Of a stretch of DNA of 25,167 nucleotides, positions 1-8,389 are shown piece by piece. Position 1 is the stretch's first letter. Each line of letters opens with the position of its first letter. Origin of the DNA: an uncultured Eubacteriales bacterium (GTDB lineage Bacteria; Bacillota; Clostridia; Oscillospirales; QAMX01); the NCBI GenBank assembly GCA_905205975.1, contig CAJLFQ010000027.1:1-25167 (forward strand), given 5' to 3'. Both the position numbers and the translations under genes were made by a program. Under the pieces are notes generated by a model. The model was not told the DNA's origin. It ran no database searches and saw nothing but the letters and a program-made list of their open reading frames with translations.

Positions 1-19
1 TTTTGACTTCTGAGAGTGA

Positions 20-33
20 CTGACAATTGTCAG
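20..33. repeat. Perfect 14-bp palindrome in rRNA spacer
   Basis: CTGACAATTGTCAG is its own reverse complement. It lies in the first 100 bases, which hold no gene and appear to be the spacer upstream of the 5S rRNA in an rRNA operon. It may be part of a processing stem or the end of a 23S-flanking helix; the sequence alone does not decide. Confidence 0.5.
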
Positions 34-81
34 GTTCTTCCAATGCTTGCTTCTCCTCTCTTCTTTCTCGTATTCAGTTCT

Positions 82-97
82 CAGGGTATATACCCTG
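82..97. repeat. Perfect 16-bp palindrome just upstream of 5S rRNA
   Basis: CAGGGTATATACCCTG is a perfect palindrome ending four bases before the 5S gene. As RNA it can fold only with a very tight loop, or pair with another copy. Its place suggests a precursor-processing or spacer element, but no function is proven. Confidence 0.5.
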
Positions 98-101
98 CAC
101 A

Positions 102-217
<116 letters not shown>

Positions 218-220
218 ACA

Positions 221-253
221 AAAAAGCTCAGACGATTTGTCTGAGCTTTTTTT
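221..253 (+). terminator. Intrinsic terminator of the rRNA operon
   Basis: GCTCAGAC (226-233), a five-base loop GATTT, and GTCTGAGC (239-246) form a perfect stem extended by an A-run on the left and T-run on the right (247-253). It ends transcription after 5S. The flanking A and T runs would also let it stop transcription from the other strand. Confidence 0.93.
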
Positions 254-390
254 GCATATGACCGCATATGAAAAATGACCATATATCTGAAAAAACGGCA
301 AAAAACAGGGCGGGGAGACAAGACACGGCCGGAGGTTTCGTGATATCATAGGCCGGCGAAACAGCTGACAGAAAAGTGAGGCGGGCTCAT

Positions 391-918
391 ATGACAAAAG
401 AAGAAATCCGCGCGTGGATGCTTGCGCATGGCGCCGATAATGCTGCCGTTATCCAACAGTCGTCCATCGTTTTGAATCCGGAATTCCGTGCCGTCTGCGC
501 ACAAAATTCCTGCGGCGGATATGGTCAGTGCTGGATGTGTCCGCCGGATGCGGGCGATATTTTTGATTTGATGCGCAAAGTCCGGGGCTATCAGTATGGC
601 GTTCTTTATCAGACGATTTCACCGCTCGAAGACAGCTTCGACTTGGAGGGGATCAATGAGGCATCCGCGCGGCACGTCCGGCTTTCACAGGCCGTTCAGC
701 CGCTCCTGCCGCCAAAGGCGATGCACCTGAGCTGCGGCGGGTGTCGGGTTTGTGAACGGTGTGCAAAACGCGACAATCTGCCATGCCGCTTCCCGGAGAA
801 AGCCATGACCTCGCTGGAAGCCTGCGGCATTGATGTCGCCCGGACAACCGCTTCGACGCCTCTGCGCTACACAAACGGCGCGAATACCGTGACATTTTTT
901 GGGCTGATTATGCTTTGA
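391..918 (+). CDS. DUF2284 cysteine-rich putative metal-binding protein
   Basis: The 175-aa protein matches the DUF2284 family (predicted metal-binding, function unproven). It has two cysteine sets: C36, C41, C47 and C50 in the segment around CGGYGQCWMCPP, and a ferredoxin-like CGGCRVCERC (C115, C118, C121, C124) followed by C132. This pattern suggests a bound Fe-S cluster or zinc. There is no signal peptide, so it is cytoplasmic. I chose ATG at 391 because GTGAGG (376-381) is a ribosome site nine bases upstream; GTG at 376 is in the same frame but overlaps that site. It follows the rRNA terminator and its promoter is unclear: a possible extended -10 TGATATCAT lies at 341-349 with no good -35. 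Confidence 0.82.
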   Translation: MTKEEIRAWMLAHGADNAAVIQQSSIVLNPEFRAVCAQNSCGGYGQCWMCPPDAGDIFDLMRKVRGYQYGVLYQTISPLEDSFDLEGINEASARHVRLSQAVQPLLPPKAMHLSCGGCRVCERCAKRDNLPCRFPEKAMTSLEACGIDVARTTASTPLRYTNGANTVTFFGLIML

Positions 919-1155
919 AGACGTTTTTGCAGACAAAGACAAACCTGTGCAAAACGGTGCCAGTACGCCGATGCGATACAGAAAAATGACGACGTCGCCC
1001 TCGCCGGATTTTATCTGGATGAAATCGTCATTTCTGACGCGCACCACGGAAAGGGATACGCGGCAAAATTTCTGGTGCACATCGAAAAAGAGCAGTCCGC
1101 GATCAAGGCGCTTCACGCGCAGAAAATCTTCTCGTGGAAAAGCGGGCTTTTGTGA
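919..1155 (+). pseudogene. Decayed GNAT N-acetyltransferase remnant
   Basis: In the frame of codons at 964-1155 the translation contains AGFYLDEIVISDAHHGKGYA and then KFLVHIEKE. This is the acetyl-CoA-binding core of GNAT acetyltransferases (the strand before the Q/R-x-x-G-x-G/A loop, here HHGKGYA). No start codon or ribosome site precedes it in this frame. The upstream bases read as non-homologous residues, and the C-terminal half of the fold is missing after the TGA at 1153. It shares its frame with the DUF2284 gene, separated only by that gene's TGA at 916. I read it as a gene that lost both ends by deletion or frameshift. The same frame stays open from 1156 to 1357, but I recognise nothing there. 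Confidence 0.6.
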
Positions 1156-1264
1156 GGCGAAGAATGCTGTCATGACGGGCAGTTTTCCGGATGCAACGCC
1201 GCCATGAACGCCTTCTGCGATCTGTTTTCGTTTGCCGTACTGTGCGCGGCAAACGAATGCGATG

Positions 1265-1305
1265 AAAAAAACCTGCTGTCTGCATATGCAGACAGCAGGT
1301 TTTTT
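1265..1305. terminator. Bidirectional intrinsic terminator
   Basis: Positions 1271-1300 are a perfect 30-bp palindrome centred on TGCATATGCA, flanked by an A-run (1266-1270) and a T-run (1301-1305). It works in both directions, closing the plus-strand DUF2284 region and the minus-strand oxidoreductase-cysE-GH32 operon that ends at 1334. Confidence 0.92.
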
Positions 1306-1333
1306 GACTGCGAAAAACGGGAACGTGAGATGC

Positions 1334-2713
1334 TTACGGCAGCCGGAAGAGGGTAGTTTCTCCGGCTGATACGGCGCCGCAGACGGAATAGAGGGCCACG
1401 CTTGTGCCCGCCGGTTCCAAAATCCGTGCGGAAAAGGCGTATTCATCGTTGATATAGGCGACGCAGATGTCGCAGTCCACGATGATGCGCAGCATGACCG
1501 GATGACCGGGCGTCAGTCGGACGGAGCGCGTCAGGTCGCGTGTTCGGATGCCTTCCATGCGCCCGAACATGATGCGGTTCTCCGACGGAATCAGCTCGAA
1601 CCGGTATCCGGCACGCGATGCGGCATCGCGTGCAAACGTAATGCCGAAGGCGTGCGTCCCCGGTTCGGCGGTCAGCACCGTGTCGATCCGGTATGTGCCG
1701 GACAGATTGTCAAACAGCGGCTGTTCCGCATAGCCGGAACGGTTTTCCATGCAGCAGGGCGGACAGACCGCTTCAGCACGGAAGGCTTTGTCGATGGATT
1801 CCGGCATACGGACAGACAACGTGCCGTCCGGGCGCTGCACCAGCTCCAAAACGCCCAAATTGCCGCCCCATTGCCAGTTGCCGCCGTCCGTATCGTTTTC
1901 GTGCGTCGGAATCCAGCCGAACAGATAGCGGCGCCCGCCGTCCGCCCACGATTTTGCCGCATAGTAGGCGCGGCTGTCAAAAACGTCGTCATCCGGCATC
2001 TGCCACGGCCCCATGAGATCCTTTGACATCACATACCGCGTCCGGGAGCGGTCGCTGTATTCGGAGTAAATCAGATACCACCAGTCGCCCATCCGGAAGA
2101 GATCCGGGCATTCATGCGTGTGGAACAGGTTGGGCGCCCAAAAATCCGGCGCCGGACGCCATGTTTTGAGATCGTCCGAGATGTATTGCCCGGTTGCGCC
2201 GGACGGCAGAACGCCGTTCAGCGGCCGTTTGACGCAGGCCATCCGCCAGACGCCGGCGTCATCGTCGCGGAAGACAAACGGATCGCGCAGGTTGTCCGGG
2301 TCGAAGCCTTCTTCGGCGGCAAAACTGTCCTCCGGCAGCTTGGTCCAATGCACCAGATCATCGCTGACGGCATGGGCAATCAGCTCCATCGGCCGCCCGC
2401 GCTTTGCGAGGTACGGGTTGTGTGCCGTGTAGAAGATGTGAAAACGACCTTCCGCACGCAGGACGCTGCCGGTGAAGACATAGAGGTCCGGATCGTCGAC
2501 TGAACCGCGCGGGAGGACCTCACCGCGTTCTTCGAAGTGGAGAAAATCGTCGGTTTCGATCAGAAACCAGGGTGTTCCTTCGCCGTAAACGCTGGCATTT
2601 CGCCAGTCATGCAGGTAGAAAATGCGGAATTTACCGTCATAAGCAAATGGGATAAAGTCGGCGGCGACGGCATCTTTTGGTTTGTAGAAGACGCGATACG
2701 GGAGATTTTGCAT
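1334..2713 (-). CDS. Glycoside hydrolase family 32 (fructan/sucrose-type beta-fructosidase)
   Basis: The 459-aa protein has the five-bladed propeller motifs of GH32. The segment AADFIPFAYDGKFRIFYLH (residues 17-35) aligns with the WMNDPNG region, with D19 as the likely nucleophile. RDP is at 143-145 (transition-state Asp), ECPDLF at 201-206 with E201 as acid/base, and NWQWGG at 279-284. The C-terminal third is a beta-sandwich-like region. No signal peptide is present, so it acts on imported sugar inside the cell. The divergent nucleophile motif (no NDPNG) means the substrate should not be assumed to be plain sucrose or inulin. GGAGG lies eight bases before the ATG. It is last in the operon after cysE and the Gfo-type oxidoreductase. 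Confidence 0.85.
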   Translation of the reverse strand: MQNLPYRVFYKPKDAVAADFIPFAYDGKFRIFYLHDWRNASVYGEGTPWFLIETDDFLHFEERGEVLPRGSVDDPDLYVFTGSVLRAEGRFHIFYTAHNPYLAKRGRPMELIAHAVSDDLVHWTKLPEDSFAAEEGFDPDNLRDPFVFRDDDAGVWRMACVKRPLNGVLPSGATGQYISDDLKTWRPAPDFWAPNLFHTHECPDLFRMGDWWYLIYSEYSDRSRTRYVMSKDLMGPWQMPDDDVFDSRAYYAAKSWADGGRRYLFGWIPTHENDTDGGNWQWGGNLGVLELVQRPDGTLSVRMPESIDKAFRAEAVCPPCCMENRSGYAEQPLFDNLSGTYRIDTVLTAEPGTHAFGITFARDAASRAGYRFELIPSENRIMFGRMEGIRTRDLTRSVRLTPGHPVMLRIIVDCDICVAYINDEYAFSARILEPAGTSVALYSVCGAVSAGETTLFRLP

Positions 2714-2776
2714 TGGGGCAGCCTCCTTTTTGTCATTTGCATGGGGGGTGAGGATGAATGCCGTTTTCGGAAGCAG

Positions 2777-3439
2777 TCAGTCGTGACGGGCGCCGGACGC
2801 TTTGCCTTCCTGTGCTTCCAGACGGCGCTCAAGATCTGCGATCCGGAGACGCAGACGGCACAGCTCCTGTGAAACGGGGTCGGGGATATGAATCTGATCG
2901 ACCATATCGTCTTTGACGCGCACACCATCCCGTTTGACGATGCGCGCAGGCACGCCGACAGCCGTCGAATTCGGGGGCAGATCGGAGAGCACAACGGCGT
3001 TGGCAGCGATTTTGACGTTGTCGCCGATGGTGATCGGGCCAAGCACGCGCGCGCCGCAGCCGACCATGACATTTTTACCGAGCGTCGGATGGCGCTTGCC
3101 GGTTTCCTTGCCGGTGCCGCCGAGGGTTGCGCCCTGATAAATCACGCAGTCGTCGCCGACGACGGCCGTTTCACCGATGACGACGCCGGAACCGTGGTCG
3201 ATAAAAACGCCGCGGCCGATCTGTGCGGCCGGGTGGATTTCGATACCGGTTGTGAATTTCGACAGCTGAGAGACCGCACGGGCGAAAAACGGCAGGTTGT
3301 GGCGATAGAGCCAGTTGGCGCGCCGGTGACTTCGGAGCGCGTGAAGCCCGGAATAGAGCAAAAAGATTTCAAGGTTGCTCCGTGCGGCCGGGTCAACGGC
3401 ACGAATCCGCGCGACGTCCGCTTTCAGTTGATCAAACAT
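2777..3439 (-). CDS. cysE: Serine O-acetyltransferase
   Basis: This enzyme transfers acetyl from acetyl-CoA to L-serine, giving O-acetylserine for cysteine synthesis. The 220-aa length fits the short Bacillus/Clostridium CysE type. An alpha-helical N-terminus (to about residue 60) is followed by left-handed beta-helix hexapeptide repeats (about 65-170). The active-site DHGSGVVIGET is at 81-91 with D81 and H82, and GKRHPTLG carries H117. The C-terminal tail from about 190 is charged and helical. I prefer ATG at 3439 over an in-frame GTG at 3451, because the AAGGGG ribosome site overlaps that GTG. It sits 54 bases after the oxidoreductase and 63 before GH32 and shares their promoter; the link between cysteine synthesis and sugar genes is not obvious. 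Confidence 0.93.
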   Translation of the reverse strand: MFDQLKADVARIRAVDPAARSNLEIFLLYSGLHALRSHRRANWLYRHNLPFFARAVSQLSKFTTGIEIHPAAQIGRGVFIDHGSGVVIGETAVVGDDCVIYQGATLGGTGKETGKRHPTLGKNVMVGCGARVLGPITIGDNVKIAANAVVLSDLPPNSTAVGVPARIVKRDGVRVKDDMVDQIHIPDPVSQELCRLRLRIADLERRLEAQEGKASGARHD

Positions 3440-3493
3440 GTTGTTTTTCACCCCTTTGAGAACATGATATGAAGGTCTGGCTTGTATGGAACC

Positions 3494-4561
3494 TTACAGG
3501 CGGACTTCTTTGCCGGTTTCGGCCGATTCATAGATGGCCGACAGGATTTTGATCATGTTGACGCCCTGCTGCGGGACGAAATCCGGTTCGGCGCCGTTGG
3601 CGACGACGTCATAGAAGTGTGCAAGGTTCGGGCCGTGGCCGCCGGTGATGGCGCCGTACTGCGGAATCAGATCGACGGGCAGTCCGTTTTCTTCGGTGAA
3701 GATCTTGATGTGGTCGTTGACCCAGGAGAAACCGGCCTTTGTGCCGCGGAGCTCGACAAAGCGGCGTTCCTCTTCGATGTTGGATGCCCAGGAGAATTCG
3801 ATTTGCAGCGACGCGCCGTTGTCAAACTTGATGAAGCCGATGGCAAGATCTTCGACGTCAAAGATGCCGTCGCTCTTCGCATCGCCGAATTTGGCGTGTT
3901 CGGAGTCAGCCTTGGTGTCGTTGTCGGCGAATTTTGCATAGGTGCAGCCGGAAACAGCGACCGGACGCGGGTTGCCCATGAGCCAAATGGAGAGGTCGAT
4001 CAGGTGGACGCCGAGGTCAATCAGCGGGCCGCCGCCGGACTGTGCCTTGGTGGTGAACCAGCCGCCCTTGCCCGGAATGCCGCGGCGGCGGATCCAGCCG
4101 CAGCGCCCGGCGTACAGCTCGCCGGCCTTGCCGTCGGCGATGTATTTTTTCAGATACTGCGAGGTGTTGACATGGCGGTTGTTGCGCATGACCATCAGCA
4201 CCTTGCCGGATTCTTCCGCAGCACGCTTCATCTTTTCGGCCTCTTCGACGTTGATGGCGTCGGGCTTCTCGGTAAAAACGTGTTTGCCGGATTTCAGCGC
4301 GGCGACGGCGATGATGGAATGCAGGTAGTTCGGCGTGCAGACGTCGACACAGTCGATGTCCGTACGGTCGATGATGTCCTGATAGTTTGCGTAGACGTCA
4401 GCGTTCGGGAAGGCGCGGTCGCGAAGCGCTTCTGCACGTTCCAGAATGATATCGCAGAGGGCGACGACCTCGATGGTATCGGTCATTTTCAGGTACTGCG
4501 GGACGTGGACGGCGTTGCAGATGCCGCCGTTGCCGATGATGGCGACGCGTAATTTTTTCAT
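3494..4561 (-). CDS. Gfo/Idh/MocA family NAD(P)-dependent oxidoreductase
   Basis: The 355-aa protein has the full Gfo/Idh/MocA layout. There is an N-terminal Rossmann fold with the dinucleotide loop IIGNGGICNA (8-17), the conserved EKP at 98-100 (K99 catalytic) and the C-terminal substrate domain with GGGPLIDLGVHLID (176-189), where D182 and H186 are the usual catalytic pair. Members oxidise or reduce sugars, inositols or their derivatives; the substrate cannot be read from sequence. AAAGGA lies about ten bases before the ATG. It is the first gene after a strong promoter (4656-4684), with cysE and GH32 downstream, which points to carbohydrate use. Confidence 0.9.
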   Translation of the reverse strand: MKKLRVAIIGNGGICNAVHVPQYLKMTDTIEVVALCDIILERAEALRDRAFPNADVYANYQDIIDRTDIDCVDVCTPNYLHSIIAVAALKSGKHVFTEKPDAINVEEAEKMKRAAEESGKVLMVMRNNRHVNTSQYLKKYIADGKAGELYAGRCGWIRRRGIPGKGGWFTTKAQSGGGPLIDLGVHLIDLSIWLMGNPRPVAVSGCTYAKFADNDTKADSEHAKFGDAKSDGIFDVEDLAIGFIKFDNGASLQIEFSWASNIEEERRFVELRGTKAGFSWVNDHIKIFTEENGLPVDLIPQYGAITGGHGPNLAHFYDVVANGAEPDFVPQQGVNMIKILSAIYESAETGKEVRL

Positions 4562-4655
4562 GGGAGGAAATTCCTTTCTCTCAAATCAGTTTTTTTCAAT
4601 TGGGCGAAACGGCCGCGCATACAGGAAAAAGCGCAGGCACAATTTTCTACCATAA

Positions 4656-4684
4656 AAGATACCATAAACGTGCAGCTTTGTCAA
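4656..4684 (-). promoter_or_regulatory. Sigma-A-type promoter for oxidoreductase-cysE-GH32
   Basis: On the minus strand TTGACA (4684-4679) is followed after 17 bases by TATCTT (4661-4656). The start codon is about 95 bases further on. The consensus -35 and ideal spacing make this the likely operon promoter. Confidence 0.82.
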
Positions 4685-4757
4685 GCGAAACCACACGCTT
4701 CTGCCCCTTCTTTTTCGGGATTCCGACCGTGCTGACCGGTTTATTGGACAGGGAGTG

Positions 4758-4766
4758 TGGTATAAT
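4758..4766 (+). promoter_or_regulatory. Extended -10 promoter for the helicase operon
   Basis: TGGTATAAT is an extended -10 (TGn followed by a perfect TATAAT at 4761-4766), 53 bases before the helicase start. No convincing -35 is spaced correctly (TTGGAC at 4744-4749 is too close), which fits an extended -10 promoter or one needing an activator. It is divergent from the promoter at 4656-4684, about 75 bases apart. Confidence 0.72.
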
Positions 4767-4818
4767 ATGAGTAGAAATCACAGCGGGGGACAAACACGCG
4801 GCAGAAGGAGGGAAACAC

Positions 4819-7800
4819 ATGGCGGATGCATCCAAACAGACGGAATCAAAAGAATCCCAAAAACAAATGGGCTTGTTTGAAGACCTGCTGCAAATGCTGG
4901 TCAACGACGACGCCATGTCCAAAGACGATCTGGTTGAGCTGTATAAAAACGTGCTTCGGAAGCGCGACCTAATCCGAAAAAAACAGAAAGACGAAAAACA
5001 AAAGCAGGAAGAAGCCGAGCGGGCTGAAAAAGAGGAAAAGGCAAAAGCGGCGGCAAAAGCAGAGGCGGATCGCAAAACGGCGGAAGAACAGGCGCACATC
5101 GACGAAGTGACGTGCATGGACCTGCCGCTCGACTTTGAAAACGCGTTTGACGGTGACGCACAGTATGCCGGATGCCGGGCGGATTCGCCGGGCGACGCGC
5201 TGATCCTCTCCCTGACGGAGCTGGGGCATGTGGATCTGGAATTCATTTCGCATGCGTGCGGACAGCCGATTCCGGCCTGTATCGAGGCGCTGCGCGGGTC
5301 GATTTACCGGAACCCGGAGACATGGGGCGAGTGCTTTTACCGCGGGTTTGAAACGGCGGACGAATATCTCTCCGGCAACCTGATGCCGAAATACACTGCG
5401 GCGGTTGCCGCCAACGAACGCTATAACGGCTTTTTCGCCGAAAATGTTTCGGCGCTGGAAGCGGTTCTGCCGCCGCACATCCCGGCCGGACAAATTTATG
5501 CGACGCTGGGGTCGCCATGGATTCCGCCGGGGCTCATTGATGCGTTCATCGAGCATTTGCTGGGCAATGACAGAAGGCGTGTGGGCAACAACTGCACCTC
5601 CTACAACGAAATCACCAAAGAGTGGGTGATTCCGTATGCGTCCGCCTATACATACAACATCCGCGCCATCCGCACCTACGGGACGGTTCGGATCAACGCC
5701 GTGGATATCATCGAACAGACGATGAATATGCGCCCGATCCGCATCTATGACACGCACTATTCTCCGACGAACCGGACGCATAAAACGCGCACGCTGAACC
5801 GCGACGACACGATGGAAGCGTCGGACAAACAGCGCGACATTCTGCTGGCCTTCCGGAAATGGATCTTTCAGGACGACGAGCGGCGGGCGCAGCTGGAAAA
5901 AATTTACAGCGAGCGGTACGCCTGCTGCCGGCCGCGGACGTTTCACGGCGGCTTTCTGACGCTGCCCGGCGCGAATCCGAACATTCAGCTGTACGATTAC
6001 CAGAAGGACGCGGTGGCGCGCATCCTGTTTACGAAGAATACGCTGCTGGCCCATGAAGTCGGCGCAGGCAAGACGTATATCATGATTGCCGCCGGGATGG
6101 AGCTGCGCCGCATGGGCATCTCCAAAAAAAATCTCTATGTCGTTCCCAACAACATCATCGGGCAGTGGGCGCGGACGTTCAAGGAGCTGTACCCCGGCGC
6201 CAGCGTGCTGACTGTGACGCCTGCCGGATTCGTCCCGGCAAAGCGGCGCGCCGTGCTGGAGACCATGCGGGACGGCACATATGACGCGATTATCATCGGA
6301 TACTCCAGCCTGGAGATGATTCCGGTTTCGCCTGCATGGAAAAAACGCTGTCTGGAACGCCGCATCCGGGAAGTCGAAGCGGCGGAGCAGAATCAGAACC
6401 GGCGCGGCAGGGGCGGCGAAGGCAGAAAACTGCGCCGTATGCTGGACAAGCTGGAAGAAGAGGCCGCCGTTTTACAGGCGGAGATTCAGCAGAGCGCCCC
6501 GGCGATTTATTTTGACGACCTGAACGTCGAAACGCTCTTCCTTGACGAAGCGCACAACTATAAAAACATCCCGATCGATACGAAATCCGAAAACGTCTTG
6601 GGCATCAACAAAAAAGGGTCCAAAAAGTGCCAGGAGATGATGGAGCGCGTGCAGCTCGTGCAGGGGCAGAACAACGGCCGCGGCGTCGTTTTTGCAACCG
6701 GCACGCCGATCACCAATTCGGTGACGGATCTCTTCGTCATGCAGACGTATCTCCAGCGGGGCGAGCTGCGCTTCCTGAACATCGACGGGTTCGACAGCTG
6801 GGCGGCGACGTTCGGCGAACTGACGACCAACTTCGAGATCGACGTCGACGCCTCCGGATACCGGCTGGCGACGCGGTTTGCCCGGTTCCACAACCTGCCG
6901 GAGCTGGCGGCGCTGTTTGCGCAGGTCGCCGATTTCCATCGGAATGATGCGGCAGCGGCCGGTCTGCCGTATTTCGGCGGCTATACCGACTGCGTGCTGA
7001 AGAAATCGCCGGAGCAGGCGGCCTACATCCGGGCCATTGCGGAGCGGGCGGAACGCATTCGGGCGGGCAAGGTGGAGCGCAAGGAAGACAACATGCTGAA
7101 AATCACGACGGACGGCCGCAAAGCGGCGCTGGATATCCGGTTGGTCGAGCCGGATGCGCCTCCGGCATCGTCCTCCAAGGCGGTGGCGTGCGCCGAACAG
7201 GTTTTCCGGATCTGGCAGACACAGCCCACGGCGACGCAGCTCGTCTTCTGCGACACGTCGACGCCGAAAGACGCGTTCAACCTGTACGACGAATTGAAAA
7301 TGCTGCTGACGAAGCTCGGCATGCCGCCGGAACAGATTGAATTCATCCACGATGCGACGACGGAGAAAAAGCGCGACCAGCTGTTTGCGCGGATGAACGC
7401 AGGCGAACTGCGCGTGCTGATCGGCTCGACATTCAAGCTGGGGCTCGGCGTCAACGTGCAGAACCGGCTGTACGCGCTGCACCATGTGGATATCCCGTGG
7501 CGCCCGGCGGATATGGTGCAGCGGGAAGGGCGCATTTTGCGGCAGGGCAACCAGAATGCGTCGATTGAAATGTTCCGCTATATCACAGACGGCAGCTTTG
7601 ACGCCTATTCATGGCAGCTGCTGGAGACGAAACAGCGCTTTATCGCACAGCTGCTGACGAATTCCGTCACGGAGCGCAGCGGAACCGATCTGGACGATAC
7701 GGTGCTTTCCTACGCAGAGGTCAAGGCGCTGGCCATCGGGAATCCGCTGATCCGGGAGCGGGTCGAAGTCAGCAACGAGCTGTCGCGGCTGAAGCTGCTG

Positions 7801-8355
7801 CGGCGCAGGCAGGAAGAGACGGCGTCGGAACTGCGGGCCTCGCTGGCGGCCATGCCGCAGCGCGTGGCCAATGCGCGGATGGCGGCGGAAACGACGCAGA
7901 TGGACGCCGAACGATATGCAGCCGCAAAAGAACCGAACCGATCGGATCGCCGGGAAATGGGCGCGCACATCATAGAAGCGCTCGCGGCCAACGAAATGCT
8001 GCCGGAAGAGACGTTCCTCTTCCGCTATCAGGGGTTTGACGTGATGCTGCCCGCGCATATGCTGCCGGAGCAGGCGGGCGTTTGGCTCTGCGGCTGCGGC
8101 CGGTATTACGTCGATATCGGCGGATCCGACCTCGGCGCGATGGTTCGCCTGGATCATATGCTGGACGGTCTGGCACTGCGTGCGGAGGCGCTGACAAAGC
8201 AGGCGGACGCTATGGCGGATCGGTGCCATGAAATGGAACGGGCGCTGGCCAACCCCGTATCTTACGACGAAGAGATTGAAACGCTGACGAAGCGGCTCGA
8301 ACGAATCGACAAGAAGCTCGGCGTCGGCGAACAAAACGAAAAGAAACACAAATAA
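4819..8355 (+). CDS. Large SNF2/DEAH-type helicase with coiled-coil N-terminus
   Basis: This 1178-aa superfamily 2 helicase has a Lys/Glu-rich coiled-coil at about 45-95, then a conserved but unnamed domain (about 100-385; ETADEYLSGNL near 178-188, LGSPWIPPG near 230-238). The motor follows: Walker A HEVGAGKT (412-419), DEAH in FLDEAHNYK (574-582), ATGTP (626-630), KLGLGVNV (873-880) and arginine-finger motif QREGRILRQG (901-910). The tail from about 970 is again coiled-coil. From memory, the order and wording match the helicase half of the giant methylase-helicase proteins of conjugative elements and phages, but no methylase NPPY motif is present. It should act on DNA or protein-DNA complexes by ATP hydrolysis. 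AAGGAGGG precedes ATG by about eight bases. It is the first gene of an operon with the MoxR and VWA genes. Confidence 0.88.
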   Translation: MADASKQTESKESQKQMGLFEDLLQMLVNDDAMSKDDLVELYKNVLRKRDLIRKKQKDEKQKQEEAERAEKEEKAKAAAKAEADRKTAEEQAHIDEVTCMDLPLDFENAFDGDAQYAGCRADSPGDALILSLTELGHVDLEFISHACGQPIPACIEALRGSIYRNPETWGECFYRGFETADEYLSGNLMPKYTAAVAANERYNGFFAENVSALEAVLPPHIPAGQIYATLGSPWIPPGLIDAFIEHLLGNDRRRVGNNCTSYNEITKEWVIPYASAYTYNIRAIRTYGTVRINAVDIIEQTMNMRPIRIYDTHYSPTNRTHKTRTLNRDDTMEASDKQRDILLAFRKWIFQDDERRAQLEKIYSERYACCRPRTFHGGFLTLPGANPNIQLYDYQKDAVARILFTKNTLLAHEVGAGKTYIMIAAGMELRRMGISKKNLYVVPNNIIGQWARTFKELYPGASVLTVTPAGFVPAKRRAVLETMRDGTYDAIIIGYSSLEMIPVSPAWKKRCLERRIREVEAAEQNQNRRGRGGEGRKLRRMLDKLEEEAAVLQAEIQQSAPAIYFDDLNVETLFLDEAHNYKNIPIDTKSENVLGINKKGSKKCQEMMERVQLVQGQNNGRGVVFATGTPITNSVTDLFVMQTYLQRGELRFLNIDGFDSWAATFGELTTNFEIDVDASGYRLATRFARFHNLPELAALFAQVADFHRNDAAAAGLPYFGGYTDCVLKKSPEQAAYIRAIAERAERIRAGKVERKEDNMLKITTDGRKAALDIRLVEPDAPPASSSKAVACAEQVFRIWQTQPTATQLVFCDTSTPKDAFNLYDELKMLLTKLGMPPEQIEFIHDATTEKKRDQLFARMNAGELRVLIGSTFKLGLGVNVQNRLYALHHVDIPWRPADMVQREGRILRQGNQNASIEMFRYITDGSFDAYSWQLLETKQRFIAQLLTNSVTERSGTDLDDTVLSYAEVKALAIGNPLIRERVEVSNELSRLKLLRRRQEETASELRASLAAMPQRVANARMAAETTQMDAERYAAAKEPNRSDRREMGAHIIEALAANEMLPEETFLFRYQGFDVMLPAHMLPEQAGVWLCGCGRYYVDIGGSDLGAMVRLDHMLDGLALRAEALTKQADAMADRCHEMERALANPVSYDEEIETLTKRLERIDKKLGVGEQNEKKHK

Positions 8356-8389
8356 AGCGGCGTGAATCGATGAAAGGAGCGGGAAAACC

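Noticed and set aside
376..1155. Stop-codon read-through giving a DUF2284-GNAT fusion
   Set aside because: No selenocysteine-type hairpin was noticed at the TGA, and the residues between the stop and the GNAT core do not look like protein, so a decayed gene is simpler.
3482..4552. Long open frame on the plus strand opposite the oxidoreductase
   Set aside because: It is antisense to a gene with complete Gfo/Idh/MocA motifs, has no ribosome site, and its translation has no recognisable domain.
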